Of a DNA stretch of 64,000 bases, positions 42,271-51,620 are shown in pieces. How positions within the stretch are numbered: the first letter of the stretch is position 1; every line of letters begins with the position of its first letter. Made by a program: the position numbers and the translations under genes. The notes below the pieces were generated by a model, which was not told the DNA's origin, searched no databases, and worked only from the letters and a program-made list of their open reading frames with translations. The stretch lies in assembly GCA_023213315.1 (NCBI GenBank), contig JAKCPI010009379.1, positions 41,366 through 105,365 of the forward strand, read 5' to 3'. This stretch comes from Euborellia annulipes. Taxonomy: Eukaryota > Arthropoda > Insecta > Dermaptera > Anisolabididae.

Positions 42271-42538
42271 CAAGGGTGGATACAAGGGGGGTAAAGGGGG
42301 TAATTACCCCCCCCCCCCGAGATTCGAAAAAATACCTTTTTTTCGCAAAAAAATTTATTTTTAATGTAAAATTTTTAAAATTAATACTTAAAAATTTGAT
42401 GTGTATTTATATTCTGGCAAACAAATACAGAATGCGCTTTTTAATTACCGAAATTAAAAAAAAAAATAGTGTGCTGTGCGACGAGTCACACCAGATTACC
42501 CCCCCCCCCCCCGAGAAACACCTCTGGATCCGCCCTTG
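42271..42538. mobile_element. CAAGGGYGGATAC-family MITE, intact 268 bp
   Basis: Ends CAAGGGTGGATACAAGG and GGATCCGCCCTTG; 8-bp TSD TCGTAGAG at 42263-42270 and 42539-42546. Same family as the LINE-split copy 27087-34797. Confidence 0.9.
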
Positions 42539-42617
42539 TCGTAGAGGCTTACCTCCTGGCTGCCCGCTCCTTCTTCTATTGTTAATATTTCATTAGTTAC
42601 TCCACTAGATTAGAATA

Positions 42618-42793
42618 CGATCAGAGTCACTGGTCACATTTGCATTTTGTTAACCAGTGCTTACTGATTTCGGATAATAAGAAGTCAGATTTATGCCCCG
42701 ATTAAAAAAAAGGTACCTATATCTGAAACACACTTACTTTGCAATTGGCCAAATGGTTTACCGACGTCAATTTAATTAAAATAAAAAAACAAT
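42618..42793 (+). mobile_element. SINE-like retroposon, copy 2
   Basis: Same body as 23479-23672; flanked by ATTAGAATA (42609-42617, 42794-42802) and A-rich at the 3' end. Confidence 0.72.
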
Positions 42794-42879
42794 ATTAGAA
42801 TATCTTCTTCTATTATGACCCCTTCGGGGTCGGCACGAAAAAAAGATGTGACCAAGTAAAAAAAGAGACCGGTCCGTCG

Positions 42880-43890
42880 CACAGTGGTTCCAAATCCCAA
42901 AAACGTGGTCAAAAGTCGAAAACGTTATTTAATCTCTCTGAAATTCAGTAGACAAGGGTTTTTGAGGTCGCTGATTTAGAATTTGATATTATTTTTTCAG
43001 AAAAAAAAATATGGTGGAACCAATATGGGGGACTAAAAAAAAAAAAATTATTCGATTTCAATCAAAATTGGCATTGTAGGGCTCCCGAGGTCGCCGCTTT
43101 CGTATTTTAAATAAATTAATAACAAAATAATTTTTTCTTTTTTTTTTTTATTAGTCTTTTTCTGCAACTTAGGCCATATTGACCCTAAATTATACATATT
43201 GTTTAATACGACACATTTGTGAGGGTCCAGGCACGTTTATTTAGGTCAAAATAATTTAATTACAATATATTATTCAATATTTTTAATACGGATTACATAA
43301 AACATTAGTTTAAATAACATAAATATGCTTCATCAGATGAATATTCAAGTTTCAAAAAAAATTGAATAAAAAAAAAAATGTGCAGGTGGGGGCAGCTAAT
43401 TTTTTTAAATTATTAATGAAGAAGGATCCAAAAAGACAGGAAAAGTTGTTTGAGAGTGGGATGTCGTGGGACTTTTTACTTTTTGACTTTTGAATTTTTG
43501 CGACTTCTGAAATGGAAAAAAAATAAGACGTTATTTGAAATGCTCCTATTATTTAACTATCAAATTTTATTGCATTTTTTTTAGATTGTTGAAATTTACT
43601 TACTTTCAGTCGTTGATTCCATTTGACGAAATTGAAATAACCAAAAAAACAAGGAAATGGAGAGCGATTGAAAAGGATGCTTATTTGCGTTCGTAGAGAG
43701 CTCCCGATTGTTGTCAAAAACGCTCAGATTCAAATAGATTTTGAGAGCCAGATAAGTGCATATGACTCTCAAAAACGGTCGTTCCTAACCGTAAATATAT
43801 TAATAAAACTATTTAGGGGGTTAAAAGTCCTCAAATTGAAAATTTATTTTTGGACTTTTGGCCACGTTTTTGGGATTTGGATCCACTGTG
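42880..43890. mobile_element. Transib-like non-autonomous element, 5-bp TSD CGTCG
   Basis: About 50-bp TIRs, CACAGTGGTTCCAAATCCCA at the left and CACAGTGGATCCAAATCCCA (complement) at the right, flanked by CGTCG at 42875-42879 and 43891-43895. Transib elements are known for CACWRTG ends and 5-bp GC-rich TSDs. The first seven bases equal the RAG recombination-signal heptamer, and CCAAAAACG follows after 10 bp. The interior has no long ORF, so it depends on a transposase elsewhere. Confidence 0.8.
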
Positions 43891-44117
43891 CGTCGCACGG
43901 TCTGACACTTATTTGATCCATAGGCAAAGGACGGAATAAAAGAAGCAGATGAAATGCCGACCTTAGCTCGGGTAATTCGTGGTCGTCATCTACGTATCCA
44001 GAGGCTGTGCATCACAAAATATGAACCCCAGGGAAAATGAGTATAGGGCCTAATTATTAAAACTTTTTTTAAGTACGTATGTATTTGAGACGCGAGAGAG
44101 GATAGGAACAGGCAACT

Positions 44118-44150
<33 letters not shown>

Positions 44151-44201
44151 AGTCTCTCGCCGTTCGTCGGCCCCCGCGCGCAATAAAAAATTTATTATAC
44201 A

Positions 44202-44244
44202 CAAGTTGAGATGGGCGCGGCTTCGCCGCGCCCATCTCAACTTG
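44202..44244. other. Perfect 20-bp hairpin with 3-nt loop
   Basis: CAAGTTGAGATGGGCGCGGC, loop TTC, then the exact complement. GC-rich within AT-rich DNA. It resembles Helitron-type terminal hairpins but no CTAG/CTRR follows. Confidence 0.8.
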
Positions 44245-44504
44245 GCCCTGGCGGGCGGCGTCTCGATACGTCATCAGTAGTTTTTCTCTTAATTTTAAAG
44301 CCCATATTATTTTTGCCTAAATGAAAATACAATGAATCAAATTTAAAATTTGAGTATTCGCCCTGCCCGGCCTCTGGGTTTTGAAGGCCATGAGAAAATT
44401 ACGGGCAAGAAGCAAGCCTAAATTTCCCTTTAATAAACTGATTCGAGCCAACGGGCATGCAAATGAAATCAGGCGGACAGGGACCTATTTAAAAAAATCA
44501 AGAA

Positions 44505-44910
44505 TTTTAAAATAAAAATTTCGGGGGTGGGGCAATTGCACAATAAATCTTTAAACTTTTAAACCCCTTGATAGATATTCATTCAAGAATTTTAAATCCA
44601 AAAAAACATGGTAATATTTAAAAAAATAGAAGAATTAAAAATTTCGGGGGTGGGGCAATTACACAAAAAGTCTTTAAACTTTCAAACCCCTTGATAGATA
44701 TTCATTCAAGAATTTTAAATCCAAAAAAGCATGTTAAACTTTGAAGAAACAGAACAATTAAAAATTTCGGGGGGGGGGGGGGCAATTACACAAAAAATCT
44801 TTCAACTTTTAAATCCCTTGATAGATATTCATTGAAGAATTTTAAATCCAAAAAGCATGTTTTTATTTGAAGAAATAGAAGAATTAAAAAATTTGGGGGG
44901 GGGGGGCTGC
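44505..44910. repeat. About 122-bp tandem repeat, 3.3 units
   Basis: Units begin at TTTCGGGGG at about 44519, 44642 and 44764 and share CCTTGATAGATATTCATT and GAATTTTAAATCC. They differ mostly in the G-run length. Confidence 0.8.
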
Positions 44911-45545
44911 CGAATTTAAAAAAAACTCTGAAACAACGAATTTAGATTCTTATCAGGGGAAGGCTTTAGGGAAGAAACCAAATTGATATCTCTCCTGGTT
45001 AAAAAAAAATTTGAATTTGCCTCTCCGGCTCCGCCCTCTCTGTATTTCGCCAATCAGCGCTATCCCTGAGGCCTGATTGGTTGTTTCACACATCGGACAC
45101 GGTTTAAGGCAATTATATATTAGTATGATATTAGGTTATATACTTTGTTTTTTTTTTCTGCTAAAAAAAATAAAAAGATACATTTTTACCTATGATATGC
45201 AAATTTAATTTTAATTAAATATATTTAATATATGTTCTATATATCATTGAAATCAGAAAAAAAATTCAATCTAATTAATCTACTTAGATTTGAAAAAATT
45301 ACAAATATTAATTCTATTATCTAATATTATAAATTAATTTTATTATTCTATTATATTCATTTCTCTTTCTTTTTTATTTACAGCCTACAGAAGAAAGAAA
45401 TGGGATTTTTTTGTGTTCCAAAATAACCAAAAAATCATAAACCATACGTCCCTTTTCAATTTATATTTTAAATAATAATTTCATTGCTTTTCCTCGTCAT
45501 TTAAAGTTGATTTTTCCAGTCTTTGTTAAAGGACACATGACCAAA

Positions 45546-45633
45546 ACAGTTAAATGAATGTCTGGAAGAAGGGCATATGTTATATATAAATCATATGTAA
45601 CATTTGCCCTTCTTCCAGACACTTATTCAGTTA
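45546..45633. other. Imperfect long hairpin of about 88 nt
   Basis: ATGTCTGGAAGAAGGGCA pairs with TGCCCTTCTTCCAGACA, with further pairing ATGTTA/TAACAT, loop about 12 nt. Size resembles a pre-miRNA or a tiny MITE; nothing shows transcription. Confidence 0.5.
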
Positions 45634-45786
45634 TTCTCACCCCATCACTCTTATAAGCTCAACGACAATACCACCACCACTTTATTTAGTTAGAACTCTC
45701 TCTCGACAGTGTATGTACATGCTAATTTTTAAAAAAATGGTAACACCTAAGACTGGAAAAAGAAGTTTTGTGTGGCAATTTTATGC

Positions 45787-46690
45787 TGAAAAAATCTGGT
45801 GTGACTGCCGCACCAGATTTTTTGTGTCAACATATATTTAGTTCCCGACAGTAAGGAACAATTGAATTTCAGATGTCAAATTTATAAGTGTTAGAAAATA
45901 CAGTAGAACCTCGATAAGTTAAAGTTCAAGGGAAACGGTTAGAAATTGGAGTTATCGAGTTTTTTACTTATCGAGAGTTGAAGTTAGAGAGGTTATTGAA
46001 TATAATTTTTAACGTACCGAGGTTTATTGACTTTGGGCACGTGAGTAAAACAGGAATTTCGTTTGATCTATTTGATTATTTAGAATAGTTTAGTTAAATA
46101 TAAATTAAATTAATAGATTTATTTATTTACAAAAAAATCAGTAATTTTTTTCTGCTTCATGTATTTTTGATTTTCTGCATTAACTATTTTTTCGATGATA
46201 TGTAAAGAAATACTTTAAGTTATAGAGGTCACCAAAATATTATTTTAAGTATATCGAGGGCTATGCTCAAAATATTTGTTTAAGTTACAGAGGTTTTGTT
46301 CTTTAAGTAATAGAGGTTTTACGCTCTCAAGGGAAGGGAATTGAAAAAATTTTTAAGTTACGGAGGTTTTGAACTTAGCGAGGTTTAACTTATCGAGGTT
46401 CTACTGTATTTATATTTTGTTACCATGGCAACCATTTCTCCTATCTTTCCTAAGAAATACAAGAGTAAAGTGGTCTTCGGAAGATTTCAAGTGCAAAAAT
46501 GAGAATATACATTTTAAAGAGCATCTAAAAAATAATTGATTTTTGCATTTTAAAAAAATCGTTGGAGCAAATTTTGAGAAAATAGAAAAAAAACATCAGT
46601 AAAGTACTAGTACTCTTTGGCCGATTTTGATTAAAAGCTTATTTTCACGCTCCCGGGGGGGGGAGGGGTGTTTAACTTAATGATAAAATA
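45787..46690. repeat. Repeat family D, copy 2, split by a pogo-like MITE
   Basis: Starts CTGGTGTGACTGCC with a short hairpin, then the family-D body; right portion includes GTTACCATGGCAACC and ACATCAGTAAAGTACTAG. The 3' end is lost after about 46690. Confidence 0.65.
45901..46406. mobile_element. pogo/Tc1-type MITE, 506 bp, TA target
   Basis: TIRs CAGTAGAACCTCGATAAGTT and complement, flanked by TA (45899-45900, 46407-46408). The interior is built from degenerate copies of the TIR motif (AAGTTA..GAGGTTT), common in Tigger/pogo MITEs. No ORF. Confidence 0.85.
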
Positions 46691-46756
46691 TAAAAATCCT
46701 ATTTAAAAAAGCAAATTGTAGTATTTTTTTATTATTCTAAACTAAATAAAAGACAG

Positions 46757-47700
46757 GTTGATCGGCTGCAGCAAATGTTCGAAGAGAAAGGTCACCCCAA
46801 ACCCAAGTTGATTAGTTGCCAGCTCCATGTGCTGGATCGCCTTCTACGTGTTGTCATGGGCGATGAACTCTATGGGTTGACTAAATCACCAAACATCTAC
46901 TACTTCTTTGTGCAGGATTTGATTAGCTATTATAATAAATTAAAAGGAGCCCTCACAAGGGCGTCCGCAGGATTTTTTGCAGGGGGGGGCAAGTCACTTC
47001 CAGATAAATTAAAAAAAACGTACTTTGATATTAATAATGTTATACATCTCTTAGTATTTAAAGCTTTCTCACCGCGGCAAGGTGGATGTTTACTGAGAAA
47101 GGTTTTTTTGTATTTTTTTTTTTGTTTTATACATTTTTTTGTATCATTTTAATTTTCCAGGGGGGGGGCAAGTGCCTGGTTGCCCCCCCCCCTGCGGACG
47201 CCCATGAGCCCTCAGCAACATTAAAACTAAAATTAAGGAAACAGGCGACTGAAGAGACGACATGAAGTTTCTCTACCACCTCATTCGTGTCTTCCGTTAC
47301 TTAGCTGAGAGAAATGAAATCTCCGTGAGATTTCAACGAATTCCAAATATCAGCAATGCACGCTGGACCTCTCGTACCATCTTAGCCCTTCTTTATTCTG
47401 ATGCCTGAGATCGGTAAAAGGCAAAATTTGTCCATTCATTTCTTACTAAGGTGCTGATCATTAAATCAGAAGCCAATGCTTTCGCGTGGAGATTTTGATG
47501 AACTATCTGCAACTCTGAATCAGCAGGGCTCAATTGCTTGAAAAACCACTGGAAAATAGACGAATTTCCAATCAACATTGCCCGAAACAAGCAATATTGT
47601 GAGCTTGCGGTGCAATCAAAGTTATGGAAGAAGTCTACTAAGACTCCTCCTTCAACAAGGACAACCCCCCACGGAGATTCATTCTCAACAATGACCTTAT
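46757..47700 (+). pseudogene. Degraded transposase-type gene fragment, split by a MITE
   Basis: Frame EEKGHPKPKLISCQLHVLDR, LLRVVMGDELYGL, IYYFFVQDLISYYNKLKGAL to 46955; then, after the MITE, MKFLYHLIRVFRYLAER, IPNISNARWTSRTILALL, a stop at 47406 and, in another frame, NCLKNHWKIDEFPINIARNK. Similar blocks (FFVKELI, NISNARWNSRAI, C..HW) recur in uncharacterised insect repeat proteins. I cannot name the superfamily. Several stops. Confidence 0.5.
46956..47206. mobile_element. hAT-like MITE (CAAGGGCGTCCGCAGG), 251 bp
   Basis: Ends CAAGGGCGTCCGCAGG and CCTGCGGACGCCCATG; 8-bp TSD AGCCCTCA at 46948-46955 and 47207-47214. It interrupts the transposase fragment. Confidence 0.88.
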
Positions 47701-48272
47701 CTAGAATATTTGACTTCCTTGTGTCTCTAATGAACCTATATATGTGAGTCTAAAGCTTATGTACAATTTTGTATCTATTTAAAGTGACTTCAAAAAATTG
47801 GCAAAAAATCTGATATATAAAATTTTCAAATCATTTTGTGCGTGACGTTTTTTTATCAAATCACCTTGAAAGTAAGATTTTATTCAATCTTTAGTAAAAG
47901 TTTATCATGTTATGATACAGGTTATGATACGAGGTTGTAAAAAAGTCATACCCCTAGTGAATATATTTATTATATAAGAATTTGTTCAACAATGTATAAA
48001 ATCCACTATGACACTTTCATAATGACTTTTCGCCAGGTAAAATAAAATATATTTTGCATTTCTATTGATTGTAATAATTGGATTATTTTTTAATATTACT
48101 TGTAAGTGTATAATTATAGCTCTGAAGATGGTTCCGAAACGTCAGTTATGTGAATTGAATAAATAAAGAAAAGAAAAAACCTTAGCTGCATCTCCTATTT
48201 CTTCTCCCTTTTACTAATAATATAACATCACAGCTATAAATTTCTTTGTATAAATTATAACTTTATATGTAC
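47701..48272. other. Intronic DNA with a Penelope-type 3' terminus
   Basis: No ORF. The hammerhead-like motif at 48116-48149 followed by AATAAATAAAGAAAAG looks like the 3' end of a Penelope copy. Confidence 0.45.
48116..48149 (+). ncRNA. Hammerhead ribozyme-like motif, minimal form
   Basis: Stem I ATAGCT/AGTTAT (6 bp with one G-T pair), core CTGAAGA, T, a tiny stem II GG/CC, GAAAC, GTC. Stem III is a single C-G pair. Confidence 0.65.
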
Positions 48273-48489
48273 CTTTCTGGCATTTCTACAAACAATGGGG
48301 ATTGGCCTGATTTCCAAAGGAGTTCTTGAATTGCATGAAATTCTTCACGTAAATATGAATTGACATGTCTAACTCCATCGAAATGTCTTTTTTGATCAAG
48401 AGTTAAATGAAACCAAGTGTCTTCTTGTTCAAGAACTCCAAATTGAAAAATATTTTGACTAGTCGAATCAAGAATATCTGCACCAATAT
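48273..48489 (-). CDS. ERGIC2: ERGIC2 exon 3
   Basis: 217 bp on the minus strand, between an acceptor (TATTTTTTAG, AG at 48491-48490) and a GTACAT donor at 48272. It encodes IGADILDSTSQNIFQFGVLE, then a WFHLT segment and NSYLREEFHAIQELLWKSG, matching the first lumenal part of ERGIC2, where the (V/I)GADxLD motif is conserved. It begins with two bases completing the G left by exon 2 and ends AG, completed by the A of exon 4. The two flanking introns are about 10.6 kb and 42.1 kb. Confidence 0.92.
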
Positions 48490-48670
48490 CTAAAAAATAT
48501 AAATTTTATATAAGAAATAGTAGTAACAATGTATAAAAAGTGTTTCAATTTAAATCACTAATAACAAATAAAGAAAATGTTAATAAAAAAGACATTTATG
48601 ATATATTTTTAATAAATAAAGAATGACTTATTAAGTAGAGTACAGATTGGCAAAAGGCAAAAAATAAGGG

Positions 48671-48746
48671 TGTGTCGCCGGGAGTCGAACCACGGATCCT
48701 CCAATTTGTACTCGGAGTGCCCTTACCACTAGACCACAGCAGGGCT
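48671..48746 (-). tRNA. tRNA-like sequence or tRNA-derived SINE head
   Basis: Minus strand: A box TGGTCTAGTGG, B box GGTTCGACTCC and a T6 terminator 15 nt downstream. An anticodon arm TCCGA/TTGGA with loop GTACAAA can be drawn, but T-stem and acceptor pairing are poor. The arms GCCCTTACCACTAG and its complement form an added hairpin. It is probably a pseudo-tRNA. Confidence 0.5.
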
Positions 48747-48749
48747 AGT

Positions 48750-49214
48750 GGTAAGGGCTTATTACCGAAGCTTCTATATCACTGCGTAACAGTGATTTTG
48801 TTGACTGAGAATTTGAAGCAATTTCTGGTTATTTGGGTAGCGTTGATTCCAAAAATGCCATCAGTTTTGCCCCATCACGTCAGTTTTTAGAGCTATAGAG
48901 AAAACAAAATTTTACTAGAAAATGTGCTCTAAAGCGGCTCTAATTTTATATTACCTGGATTTTTTTAAGGCGACACCCTTTAAAAATATGCAAATAGTTA
49001 TAATACATATAAATTTTAAGTTTCAGCCCAATCGGTTTTCATTTAGACGTGCCACAAAGGGCTTAAAGTTTAGAAAAATCTAATTTTTTCAGTTTTTTTT
49101 TCTTTGGACACCCCTAATACAATTTTAGATATCCCTGAATGAAAAAAACATATATTTACGATATTCTATAGTTCTTTGGCTTTCTAAAAAGCATGCATTT
49201 TTAAAAGTAACTTA
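48750..49214. other. Intronic interval without a clear element
   Basis: Shares GGCGACACCCTTTAAAAA with 55056-55073. No ORF with protein-like features. Confidence 0.35.
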
Positions 49215-49565
49215 CAAAAAAAACACTAAATCAATCTACTCCGCGTCTCCAATAAATGAAAAAGTCTATAATAAACTTAACTTTGTCTCTGAAAAATTTA
49301 CCCTTCCATTAGCAAAATTTTTTCAAAACAGGGCATAACACCGGCACTTTCCAACAAAATCAACCTTGCATCCATGCTCGTCAATAACAAAATTGATAAA
49401 GTCGAAGAAAAGGAAAATAGTGGTGTGTACAAGCTGCAATGCGGCCAATGTGATGCATTTTACATTGGTCAAACGGGAAGAACATTCAAAATTCGCTACG
49501 CAGAACATTTAAGATCAATGAGGTTATTACAATCAAATATAGGCCATTCTGTAGACATACCCCTC
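49215..49565 (+). pseudogene. Penelope-like element: GIY-YIG N-terminal fragment
   Basis: The frame LASMLVNNKIDKVEEKENSG leads to VYKLQCGQCDAFYIGQTGRT and FKIRYAEHLRS, the GVY...YIG core plus catalytic Arg region of the Penelope GIY-YIG endonuclease, including its CxxC insert. Upstream (49260-49370) a shifted frame retains the RT-EN linker. It stops at 49565, where LINE sequence begins at ATGTCTCC. Confidence 0.82.
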
Positions 49566-49862
49566 ATGTCTCCTATAGTGATTAATTTTGAAAATTTCCT
49601 GAACCTTATTAACGCTGTACAAATTAATGATGTAGTAAATAAACTTAATAGAGTACTTGATCTTGTTATCACCAATACACAATGTAAAATTGACCGTTCT
49701 GTACCTTTATTAGGAATTGAATATGTTCACCATCCACCTCTAAGCTTAGAAGTTGGCATGAAATTTCCTAAAACTAGGGCCCAAAATCAACAAAATTTTA
49801 AATTGAACTCTAATTATAACTTTAAAAAGGCAAACTTTCCGGAACTGTATAAACTAATTGCC

Positions 49863-51620
49863 AGATTCCTTTTTGGCATTCGCAAATCATCTAATAGAGC
49901 AAAACCACTCACCATCTCCCGATAATCCGCAACCAATACATATCATGAAAAAACCTCTAGAATACTGTCTTGTTATTATCAAAATATACAGGGGTTGAAT
50001 CTCAAACTTGATCATCTTTATTCCATCAGTACAACTCTGGACTATGATATCATCGCCTTTACTGAAACTTGGCTCAATGCCAGTGTCCTGGATTCTGAAT
50101 TGTCTGATAATACCTACAATGTATTTAGATGCGACCGTGACTTTATTTCCTGTCACAAGACTCGGGGTGGTGGTGTACTCTTGATGATCAAAAGTGAATT
50201 CTCCGCACAGTGCGTGGACCTTCAGCGCAACCAGCTTAATTTTCCACCTGATATAGATATTTTATGTGTGAAAGTCAATGTTAATGATAAATGCATTTAT
50301 GTTATTGTATTATATATTCCACCCTTTCTAAAAATCCCTTCCTATGATCATATTTATGATCTTATAACATCGCATTCATTTATTTATAACCATAAGTTTG
50401 TAATCTTGGGAGATTTTAATATTCCCGATCTAATTTACAAAACCATGTCTCCTATAGTGATTAATTTTGAAAATTTCCTGAACCTTATTAACGCTGTACA
50501 AATTAATGATGTAGTAAATAAACTTAATAGAGTACTTGATCTTGTTATCACCAATACACAATGTAAAATTGACCGTTCTGTACCTTTATTAGGAATTGAA
50601 TATGTTCACCATCCACCTCTAAGCTTAGAAGTTGGCATGAAATTTCCTAAAACTAGGGCCCAAAATCAACAAAATTTTAAATTGAACTCTAATTATAACT
50701 TTAAAAAGGCAAACTTTCCGGAACTGTATAAACTAATTGCCAGATTCCTTTTTGGCATTCGCAAATCATCTAATAGAGCAAAACCACTCACCATCTCCCG
50801 ATAATCCGCAACCAATACATATCATGAAAAAACCTCTAGAATACTGTCTTGTTATTATCAAAATATACAGGGGTTGAATCTCAAACTTGATCATCTTTAT
50901 TCCATCAGTACAACTCTGGACTATGATATCATCGCCTTTACTGAAACTTGGCTCAATGCCAGTGTCCTGGATTCTGAATTGTCTGATAATACCTACAATG
51001 TATTTAGATGCGACCGTGACTTTATTTCCTGTCACAAGACTCGGGGTGGTGGTGTACTCTTGATGATCAAAAGTGAATTCTCCGCACAGTGCGTGGACCT
51101 TCAGCGCAACCAGCTTAATTTTCCACCTGATATAGATATTTTATGTGTGAAAGTCAATGTTAATGATAAATGCATTTATGTTATTGTATTATATATTCCA
51201 CCCTTTCTAAAAATCCCTTCCTATGATCATATTTATTATCTTATAACATCGCATTCATTTATTTATAACCATAAGTTTGTAATCTTGGGAGATTTTAATA
51301 TTCCCGATCTAATTTACAAAACCATGTCTCCTATAGTGATTAATTTTGAAAATTTCCTGAACCTTATTAACGCTGTACAAATTAATGATGTAGTAAATAA
51401 ACTTAATAGAGTACTTGATCTTGTTATCACCAATACACAATGTAAAATTGACCGTTCTGTACCTTTATTAGGAATTGAATATGTTCACCATCCACCTCTA
51501 AGCTTAGAAGTTGGCATGAAATTTCCTAAAACTAGGGCCCAAAATCAACAAAATTTTAAATTGAACTCTAATTATAACTTTAAAAAGGCAAACTTTCCGG
51601 AACTGTATAAACTAATTGCC
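49863..51620 (+). repeat. In-frame 879-bp tandem duplication of the LINE 5' region
   Basis: Two units and a leading 297-bp partial one; I saw only one base difference between units (TTTATGATC at about 50355 versus TTTATTATC at about 51235). 879 is 293 codons, and each unit has one stop (TAA after LTISR). The near-identity means either a very recent event or an assembly artefact. Confidence 0.85.

Larger units (their letters stand above)
41653..42583. mobile_element. Hammerhead-bearing foldback element 3
   Basis: Long inverted arms (from AACAATAGAAGAAGGAGCGG at 41653 and its complement ending 42583) of about 300 bp meeting near 41990-42000. Each arm carries a hammerhead-like core. The MITE 42271-42538 interrupts the right arm. 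Confidence 0.8.
44060..45240. repeat. Dispersed repeat B, copy 2
   Basis: The outer parts match 9430-9510 and 10683-10850. The inside includes a CT microsatellite (44117-44140), the 44202-44244 hairpin and the tandem array 44505-44910. The ends were not resolved. No ORF of note. Confidence 0.6.

Noticed and set aside
48671..48746. Functional tRNA gene
   Set aside because: T-stem and acceptor stem do not pair; called tRNA-like only.
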